Shown: piece by piece, positions 14,587 through 19,466 of the stretch
Position numbering within the stretch: the stretch's first letter is position 1
Layout of the letters: every line of letters starts with the position of its first letter
Source: Niastella sp966211305
GTDB lineage: Bacteria; Bacteroidota; Bacteroidia; Chitinophagales; Chitinophagaceae
NCBI GenBank assembly: GCA_966211305.1
Contig: CBIHPC010000098.1
Span: 1-19,466 of the forward strand
Direction of reading: 5' to 3'
Length of the DNA: 19,466 bases
Notes under the pieces: model-generated
Told to the model about the DNA's origin: nothing
What the model saw: the letters and a program-made list of their open reading frames with translations, nothing else
The model's database searches: none
Position numbers and translations under genes: made by a program

Positions 14587-16161
14587 ATGGAAGTTGGCAC
14601 CATACAGAGTCGTATCGCCTTGATTGACAGGCTAAACGCTCAAAAAGAATGGGATCTTATAGTCATCGGCGGCGGAGCAACCGGGTTGGGCATCGCCCTT
14701 GAATCGGTAAGCAGGGGATACAGCGTTTTGCTGATCGAACAGGCCGATTTTGCCAAGGGTACTTCCAGCCGCAGCACCAAACTGGTGCATGGCGGCGTAC
14801 GGTACCTGGCGCAGGGCGATATTCAACTTGTTCGCGAAGCCAGCATCGAACGCGGACTGCTTTGGCGCAATGCTCCGCACCTCGTAAAAAACCAGACTTT
14901 CATTATTCCTGTGTACAACTGGTGGGACCGGCTTAAATACACTATCGGGCTTAAATTATACGACTGGATCTCGGGCAGCTTAAGCCTTGGGTCCTCCGTT
15001 TTCATTTCCCGGTCAAAGACGCTGCAGAAATTACCGAACATCAAAGCCGACGGACTGGTAGGCGGTGTGTTGTACCACGACGGGCAATTCGACGACTCGC
15101 GCCTGGCTATCAACCTGGCGCAAACGATCATCGGGCAGGGCGGCGTTGCGTTGAACTATATGAAAGTGACCGGCCTGGCAAAAGACAATGGCCGGCATAT
15201 TTCGGGTGTGCAGTTACGCGATATTGAAACCAATACAGCCTATTTCTGCAAAGCAAAAGCGGTGATCAACGCCACCGGGGTGTTTGTTGACGAGATATTG
15301 CAAATGGATAATCCTACAGGTACAAAAAGTATTACCGCCAGCCAGGGCGTGCACCTGGTGCTCGATAAAAAGTTCTATCCCGCCAGCGATGCGCTGATGA
15401 TCCCCGCTACCAGTGATGGCCGGGTATTGTTTGCTGTGCCCTGGCATAATAAAGTAGTGGTAGGCACCACCGATACGCCGGTTAGCGAAGCATCGCTTGA
15501 ACCGCAGGCGCTTGAAAAAGAAATTGCGTTTATCCTGGAGAATGCCTCGCGCTATTTTGTACTGCAGCCAAAACGAAGCGATGTGCTGAGCGTGTTTGCA
15601 GGGTTACGTCCGCTTGCAGCGCCCCAAAAAGACAATCAGAAAACAAAAGAGATCTCGCGCAGCCATAAGATCATGGTAACGCCTTCGCATCTCTTTACCA
15701 TTTTAGGTGGTAAATGGACCACCTTTCGCAAAATGGGTGAAGATATGGTTGACCGCGTTGAAAAAGAACTGCAATGGCCGCATAAAAAAACGGCAACCCG
15801 CCATTTGCCCATCCATGGTTCCATGGCAAATGTCGACCTGAGCGATCCCCTGTATTTTTATGGCAGCGACGGCAAACAGGTGAAGGCGTTGATGAACGGC
15901 CATTCGCACGAATGGCTTAGTAAAAGTTTACAGATCCATGAAGCGCAGGTGATCTGGGCTGTGCAGCATGAAATGGCGCGCACGGTAGAAGATGTTTTGT
16001 CGCGCAGAACACGCGCCCTGTTGCTCGATGCAAAAGAAAGCATTCGCATGGCGGAGCCGGTGGCCATCATTATGGCGAAAGAATTACAGAAAGACGAAAG
16101 TTGGATAAAGGAGCAGGTATCTTCATTTACAAAATTGGCTGAAGGGTATGTATTGAGGTAA
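14587..16161 (+). CDS. glpD: FAD-dependent glycerol-3-phosphate dehydrogenase
   Basis: This 524-residue flavoprotein oxidises sn-glycerol 3-phosphate to dihydroxyacetone phosphate and passes electrons to the quinone pool at the cytoplasmic face of the inner membrane. The FAD-binding beta-alpha-beta fold starts at DLIVIGGGATG (23-33, Gly28-x-Gly30-x-x-Gly33), with the acidic residue Glu51 ending the second strand. The GlpD signature GTSSRSTKLVHGGVRYLAQG (58-77) follows. GVHLVLD, VPWHNKVVVGTTDTP and FAGLRPL lie in the substrate domain, and the GGKWTTFRKMGEDM segment ends the flavin domain. The C-terminal helical domain covers the last 120 residues or so. Length is normal. It is divergent from the DeoR/GlpR-type repressor, has a candidate operator just upstream, and is followed by two exported hydrolases and glpK. 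The stop codon is followed within one base by an 8-bp array. Confidence 0.96.
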   Translation: MEVGTIQSRIALIDRLNAQKEWDLIVIGGGATGLGIALESVSRGYSVLLIEQADFAKGTSSRSTKLVHGGVRYLAQGDIQLVREASIERGLLWRNAPHLVKNQTFIIPVYNWWDRLKYTIGLKLYDWISGSLSLGSSVFISRSKTLQKLPNIKADGLVGGVLYHDGQFDDSRLAINLAQTIIGQGGVALNYMKVTGLAKDNGRHISGVQLRDIETNTAYFCKAKAVINATGVFVDEILQMDNPTGTKSITASQGVHLVLDKKFYPASDALMIPATSDGRVLFAVPWHNKVVVGTTDTPVSEASLEPQALEKEIAFILENASRYFVLQPKRSDVLSVFAGLRPLAAPQKDNQKTKEISRSHKIMVTPSHLFTILGGKWTTFRKMGEDMVDRVEKELQWPHKKTATRHLPIHGSMANVDLSDPLYFYGSDGKQVKALMNGHSHEWLSKSLQIHEAQVIWAVQHEMARTVEDVLSRRTRALLLDAKESIRMAEPVAIIMAKELQKDESWIKEQVSSFTKLAEGYVLR

Positions 16162-16162
16162 A

Positions 16163-16194
16163 GTTAACGAGTTGACGAGTTGACGAGTTGACGA
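16163..16194 (+). repeat. 8-bp tandem array after glpD (GTTGACGA)
   Basis: Four octads start at 16163, 16171, 16179 and 16187: GTTAACGA and then GTTGACGA three times. The array begins two bases after the glpD stop codon and reads in its sense direction. The same unit in the same gene-relative orientation follows fdhD at 1442-1419 on the minus strand. Confidence 0.9.
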
Positions 16195-16202
16195 GTGAAA
16201 GC

Positions 16203-16214
16203 GCAAACGTTTGC
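16203..16214. promoter_or_regulatory. LacI/PurR-like palindromic operator candidate GCAAACGTTTGC
   Basis: The 12-bp perfect palindrome with a central CG matches the operator architecture of LacI-family repressors, of which the PurR site ACGCAAACGTTTNCNT is the best known. With its flanks it reads GCGCAAACGTTTGCTT. It lies 42 bp after the glpD stop and 159 bp before the metallophosphoesterase start, so it could control the downstream hydrolase genes separately from glpD. No LacI-type gene is in the window. Confidence 0.45.
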
Positions 16215-16326
16215 TTAAGCCATTTCGCCAGGACCTTGCAACTGGTGGCGGCGTGTTGCCGTCTCAGGGGCTGATAAGGTTAGAAAACTAAAAACTGTAT
16301 TGTTCTAAGCGCGAGGTTGCGCAGTC

Positions 16327-16361
16327 GTGAACTGTTTCACGTTTGCCGTTTCACGTTAAAC
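16327..16361 (+). repeat. 7-bp tandem array before the metallophosphoesterase gene
   Basis: Five heptads start at 16327, 16334, 16341, 16348 and 16355: GTGAACT, GTTTCAC, GTTTGCC, GTTTCAC and GTTAAAC. The first unit is identical to a unit of the array at 5639-5748. The array ends 11 bp before the preferred ATG at 16373, so it would lie in the mRNA leader and cover the ribosome-binding region. Confidence 0.75.
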
Positions 16362-16372
16362 TAATCTGTATA

Positions 16373-17794
16373 ATGAAAAGACGCAAATTCATTGCCTCGC
16401 TTGGTTGGCTTACTGCAGGATGGGCATTATCGCCCATTGTATCCGCTGCAAAAACAATCGCACCCCCTGAAAAGAAAATAAAAGGAACGGTGCTCGCAAA
16501 AGGGAAAGGGCTCAAAGATGTTGTGGTGAGCGATGGCTTTTCCGTAGTGCAAACCGATAAAGCCGGAAAATACGAACTTGAATTACATCCCAATGCCGTA
16601 GCGGTGTTCGTTTCTACCCCCGCCGGCTATGCGTTCAACCATGAAAAAGGACTTTCCCGCCATTACCGCCTCGTGCAGGATATCACCAAACGCAGGGGTA
16701 TCGACTTCGAACTGGAACCGCTCACTGTCGACGATACCAATCACCAGTTCATTATCTGGGCCGATCCGCAGGTAAAAAGTGAAAAAGATGTGAACCGCAT
16801 GATGGCGGAGTCGGTGCCCGATGTACAAAAATTCGTACAGGCCGCCAATGGCGCCCTGCTGCATGGCATAACGGTTGGCGATATTGTATGGGACAATCAT
16901 TCCCTGTTCCCCAGGTATAATGCTGCCGTTGAGAAAATGGGTATTCCTTTCTTCCAGTGTATCGGTAACCACGATATGGATTATAACAAAGGCGGTGATA
17001 ATATGTCTGACGATACCTTTCAGCAACATTATGGCCCCACCTGGTATTCGTTCAACCGCGGTAAAGTGCATTACGTAGTGCTCGATGATGTGCGTTATCT
17101 TGGTAAAGACCGTGAATACGACGGGTATATTTCAGAAGAACAACTGGAATGGCTGCAGAAAGATCTGGCATTGGTGCCGCATGACAACCTGGTGATCGTT
17201 TGTTTGCATATTCCGGTGCACAATGACGTAAAGAACAATGAAGCGTTGTATGCCGTCCTGAAAGGCCGCAATGTGCATATCATGTCGGGCCATACACATT
17301 ACCATCGCAATGTGATAAAACACGATATATTTGAACATAACCATGGCACGGTTTGCGGCGCCTGGTGGACGGGCCCCATCTGTGGTGACGGAACCCCATC
17401 GGGTTACGGCGTATACTCGGTAAAAGGCACTGAGGTGAGCTGGTATTACCAGTCGACCGGTAAAGAAGCCGGTCATCAGGTGAGCATGCACGTGCAGGAC
17501 AATGATGCCGCTACCAAAAAGCTGCAGGTGAATGTCTGGAACTACGATCCGGCCTGGAAAGTGGAATGCTGGGTAGATGGCGTTAAACACGATGCGCTGA
17601 AACAGGAGCGCGGTTTTGATGCACTGGCGGTAGCGCTGTATGAAGGGCCGAAATTGCCCAAACCACGCGGTTTTGCCGAGCCGAAGAAAACAGATCACCT
17701 GTTCAATGCGGTTATACCCGCCACGGCGAAGCAGGTGAAGGTGGTGGCTGTGGATCGGTTTGGAAAGGTATATACTTCGGAGTATAATGCATGA
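16373..17794 (+). CDS. Exported calcineurin-like metallophosphoesterase with flanking beta domains
   Basis: I choose the ATG at 16373, the eleventh codon of the longer frame from 16343, because it puts KRRKFIASLG at the N-terminus, a twin-arginine-like leader followed by a hydrophobic stretch to about residue 35. The protein then has 473 residues. A beta-sandwich of the MetallophosN type (about 35-120) precedes the phosphoesterase core: ADPQ (Asp131), GDIVWDN (Asp170), GNHD (Asn199, His200), CLHIPVHND (His279) and SGHTHYH (His307, His309), the residues that bind the two metals. A C-terminal beta domain follows (about 350-473). The enzyme should hydrolyse phosphomonoesters or phosphodiesters outside the cytoplasm. 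Lying between glpD and glpK, it may release glycerol or glycerol-phosphate from phospholipid headgroups or polyol phosphates; the substrate is inference. Confidence 0.88.
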   Translation: MKRRKFIASLGWLTAGWALSPIVSAAKTIAPPEKKIKGTVLAKGKGLKDVVVSDGFSVVQTDKAGKYELELHPNAVAVFVSTPAGYAFNHEKGLSRHYRLVQDITKRRGIDFELEPLTVDDTNHQFIIWADPQVKSEKDVNRMMAESVPDVQKFVQAANGALLHGITVGDIVWDNHSLFPRYNAAVEKMGIPFFQCIGNHDMDYNKGGDNMSDDTFQQHYGPTWYSFNRGKVHYVVLDDVRYLGKDREYDGYISEEQLEWLQKDLALVPHDNLVIVCLHIPVHNDVKNNEALYAVLKGRNVHIMSGHTHYHRNVIKHDIFEHNHGTVCGAWWTGPICGDGTPSGYGVYSVKGTEVSWYYQSTGKEAGHQVSMHVQDNDAATKKLQVNVWNYDPAWKVECWVDGVKHDALKQERGFDALAVALYEGPKLPKPRGFAEPKKTDHLFNAVIPATAKQVKVVAVDRFGKVYTSEYNA

Positions 17795-17813
17795 TGGAGT
17801 TACATTGGTAAAC

Positions 17814-17841
17814 GAAGTAAGAGGTAGGAGGGAGGAAGTAA
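17814..17841 (+). repeat. 7-bp tandem array after the metallophosphoesterase gene (GAAGTAA type)
   Basis: Heptads GAAGTAA, GAGGTAG, GAGGGAG and GAAGTAA start at 17814, 17821, 17828 and 17835, 20 bp after the stop codon and in the sense direction. The array fills much of the 79-bp gap before the SGNH hydrolase gene. The purine-rich run contains GGAGG, which could be mistaken for a ribosome-binding site but lies more than 35 bp before the ATG. Confidence 0.85.
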
Positions 17842-17873
17842 GTTCGGAAAACTAAAAACGATAATGATCACAT

Positions 17874-18545
17874 ATGAAAAGAAGTTACCTGAGTCTGATA
17901 ACAGCAATCTTAATAGCAACAACAGCAACGGCACAGGAAAAGAAACCCGACAGCACCATTCGTCCGGCCGCTTATAAACTGCGCACGGGCTTATTCAAAA
18001 CATATCCCAATTCAAAAAAAGATCTCATATTTCTGGGTAACAGCATAACGCAGGGCGTCGACTGGGCCGAACTGTTACAGAATAAAAATGCGCGCAATCG
18101 CGGCATTTCGGGCGATATTACGTTCGGCGTGCTCGAACGACTTGGTGAAGTAACGGAAGGAAAGCCGGCCAAAGTGTTTATTCTCATAGGAATTAACGAT
18201 ATTCAACATAATATTCCCGATACGGTGATCGTAAATAACTATCGCCGTATCATCAGGCAGATAAAAGCGGAATCGCCAAAGACGAAGATCTTTTTTCATA
18301 CCTTGTTACCGGTGAATAACGAGTTCACCCGGTTCAAACATCACTATAACAAGGATGAACATATCTTATTTGTGAATACGGAACTGAAAAAGATCGCCGC
18401 GGCGGAGAACATTACGCTGATCGATCTGCACCCGCATTTTCTCGATGCGTCGAAGAAGCTCGATAAGCGGTACACGGATGACGGGTTGCATCTGAATGCG
18501 GAAGGATATAAGGTTTGGGCGGGGATACTGAAAGCCTATTTGTAG
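17874..18545 (+). CDS. Secreted SGNH/GDSL-family hydrolase
   Basis: This 223-residue protein begins with a clear signal peptide (about 1-20, ending TATAQ) and so acts in the periplasm or outside the cell. The four SGNH blocks are present: GNSITQG with nucleophile Ser57, NRGISGD with oxyanion-hole Gly80, GIND with Asn108, and DDGLHL with Asp203 and His206 completing the triad. Its length fits the small single-domain esterases related to platelet-activating-factor acetylhydrolases and carbohydrate acetylesterases. It is 79 bp after the metallophosphoesterase and 170 bp before glpK, all on one strand. That context favours an acyl-ester substrate linked to glycerol (lysophospholipid, monoacylglycerol), but carbohydrate deacetylation is just as possible on sequence alone. 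A 7-bp array starts on the last base of its stop codon. Confidence 0.9.
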   Translation: MKRSYLSLITAILIATTATAQEKKPDSTIRPAAYKLRTGLFKTYPNSKKDLIFLGNSITQGVDWAELLQNKNARNRGISGDITFGVLERLGEVTEGKPAKVFILIGINDIQHNIPDTVIVNNYRRIIRQIKAESPKTKIFFHTLLPVNNEFTRFKHHYNKDEHILFVNTELKKIAAAENITLIDLHPHFLDASKKLDKRYTDDGLHLNAEGYKVWAGILKAYL

Positions 18546-18593
18546 AAATGAGAAATGAAGAATGAAAAATAAAAAATGAGAAAGGGAAAGCAA
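18545..18593 (+). repeat. 7-bp tandem array fused to the SGNH gene stop codon
   Basis: Seven heptads start at 18545: GAAATGA, GAAATGA, AGAATGA, AAAATAA, AAAATGA, GAAAGGG and AAAGCAA. The first base of the array is the last base of the TAG stop. Units become more degenerate away from the gene. It is related to the GAAGTAA family. Confidence 0.8.
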
Positions 18594-18630
18594 AAGGAAC
18601 GTCGAATGGAGAAATGATCGGGGTATTCTC

Positions 18631-18662
18631 GTTGCCTTGTTGCCTCTATGCCTTATTACCTT
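18631..18662 (+). repeat. 8-bp tandem array upstream of glpK (GTTGCCTT)
   Basis: Four octads start at 18631, 18639, 18647 and 18655: GTTGCCTT, GTTGCCTC, TATGCCTT and ATTACCTT. The array ends 53 bp before the glpK ATG and lies in the same gap as the heptad array that follows the SGNH gene. Confidence 0.75.
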
Positions 18663-18715
18663 CTTCATTAATAACCTAAAGCCGGAATACAACACTAACG
18701 ATTAATTGACTAACA

Positions 18716-19466
18716 ATGCCACAATACATCTTATCATTCGATCAGGGAACAACGAGTTCACGGGCGATCATCTTCGATCGGTCCGGATCAATAATATCCA
18801 TTGCACAAAAAGAATTCACCCAGTTATACCCCCAGCCAGGTTGGGTTGAACACGATGCCAGTGAGATCTGGGGAACGCAACTGGCCGTTGCGGTAGAAGC
18901 CGTAAGCAAAGCGGGGTTGAAAGCAACCGATATCGCTGCCATCGGCATCACCAATCAACGTGAAACAACAGTTGTATGGGATAGAGAAACCGGCGTTCCC
19001 ATACATAACGCCATTGTATGGCAGGACCGCCGTACCGCTTCCTTTTGCGATCAGCTGAAAGCGCAGAGAGGTAATCTCATACAGGAAAAAACGGGGCTTA
19101 TTGTCGATGCATATTTTTCCGCCACCAAGATCCGCTGGATCCTCGATAACGTACAGGGCGCGCGTAAAAAGGCCGAAGAAGGCAAACTCGCCTTTGGTAC
19201 CATCGATACCTGGCTGGTATGGAAACTCACCGCCGGTAAAGTACATGCTACCGATATCACCAATGCTTCCCGCACCATGCTGTTCAATATTCATACCTGT
19301 AAATGGGATGAGGAGCTGTTGAAATTACTGGATGTGCCCGCTTCCCTGTTACCGGAAGTACGTTCTTCCAGTGAAGTGTACGGACAAACAGATGCACAGA
19401 TCCTTGCCGCACAAATACCCATTGCCGGTATAGCCGGTGATCAGCAGGCTGCGCTGTTCGGACAAA
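18716..19466 (+). CDS. glpK: Glycerol kinase (5' part, runs off the right edge)
   Basis: From the ATG at 18716 the frame is open for 250 codons to the window end, about half of the usual 500-residue protein. Glycerol kinase phosphorylates glycerol with ATP to sn-glycerol 3-phosphate, the substrate of GlpD, in the cytoplasm. The FGGY-family N-terminal motif SFDQGTTSSRAIIFD (7-21) is present. Residues expected to bind glycerol align with the E. coli enzyme at a shift of one to three positions: Arg82, Glu83, Trp102, Tyr133 and Asp242 (in GIAGDQQAALFGQ). QPGWVEHDA and GITNQRETT further mark it as glycerol kinase, not another sugar kinase. It lies downstream of glpD with two exported hydrolases between them. 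A transporter such as GlpF is not in view and may follow. Confidence 0.95.
   Translation, partial: MPQYILSFDQGTTSSRAIIFDRSGSIISIAQKEFTQLYPQPGWVEHDASEIWGTQLAVAVEAVSKAGLKATDIAAIGITNQRETTVVWDRETGVPIHNAIVWQDRRTASFCDQLKAQRGNLIQEKTGLIVDAYFSATKIRWILDNVQGARKKAEEGKLAFGTIDTWLVWKLTAGKVHATDITNASRTMLFNIHTCKWDEELLKLLDVPASLLPEVRSSSEVYGQTDAQILAAQIPIAGIAGDQQAALFGQ

Noticed and set aside
16343..16372. Upstream ATG at 16343 as the start of the metallophosphoesterase
   Set aside because: It lies inside the heptad array and would place ten residues before the twin-arginine-like leader; the ATG at 16373 gives a normal signal peptide.
17820..17841. GGAGG ribosome-binding site for the SGNH gene
   Set aside because: It is part of the heptad array and more than 35 bp before the ATG, too far to act as a Shine-Dalgarno sequence.

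Overview
The window looks like chromosomal DNA of a Bacteroidota bacterium, most likely of the Chitinophagaceae type (Chitinophaga or Niastella relatives). The reasons are a Bacteroidota-type orphan ECF sigma factor, an AraC regulator of the Bacteroidota sugar-sensing kind, a lipoprotein mutarotase, the Bacteroidota version of an L-fucose/L-arabinose isomerase, weak or absent Shine-Dalgarno sequences, and AT-rich gaps filled with short-period repeats. I cannot fix the genus from sequence reading alone. No tRNA, rRNA, transposase, phage gene or CRISPR array was seen.

Layout. Positions 1-2303 (minus strand): fdhD followed by the 5' part of a YdeP/FdhF-like molybdopterin oxidoreductase, which runs off the left edge. 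Positions 2680-7221 (plus): an arabinose-release module with a secreted GH51 alpha-L-arabinofuranosidase, a lipoprotein aldose 1-epimerase closed by a strong terminator, and a cytoplasmic ketol-isomerase. Positions 7525-10803 (minus): a two-gene operon of a GT4 glycosyltransferase and a glycogen-debranching-like glucosidase. Positions 11013-12606: a divergent regulatory pair, AraC family (minus) and ECF sigma factor (plus). Positions 12806-19466: a DeoR/GlpR-type repressor (minus), then glpD, a Tat-like exported metallophosphoesterase, a secreted SGNH hydrolase and the 5' end of glpK (plus). This reads as a glycerol and glycerol-3-phosphate module in which two exported hydrolases may feed glycerol to GlpK and GlpD.

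The most unusual signal is between the genes. Most larger gaps contain short tandem arrays with a fixed period for each array: 7 bp (4224-4251, 4285-4319, 5639-5748, 7237-7257, 16327-16361, 17814-17841, 18545-18593 and others), 8 bp (1419-1442, 2373-2424, 12600-12626, 12741-12809, 16163-16194, 18631-18662) or 11 bp (13734-13865 and 13981-14200). The same unit families recur at distant loci. They often begin at or inside the stop codon of the upstream gene, usually read in that gene's sense direction, and are sometimes placed as inverted pairs that could form long RNA stems. Other regulatory candidates are a set of TTTC/GAAA half-sites on a 10-bp spacing upstream of glpD, a LacI/PurR-like palindrome after glpD, and a 15-bp palindrome upstream of the GT4 operon.
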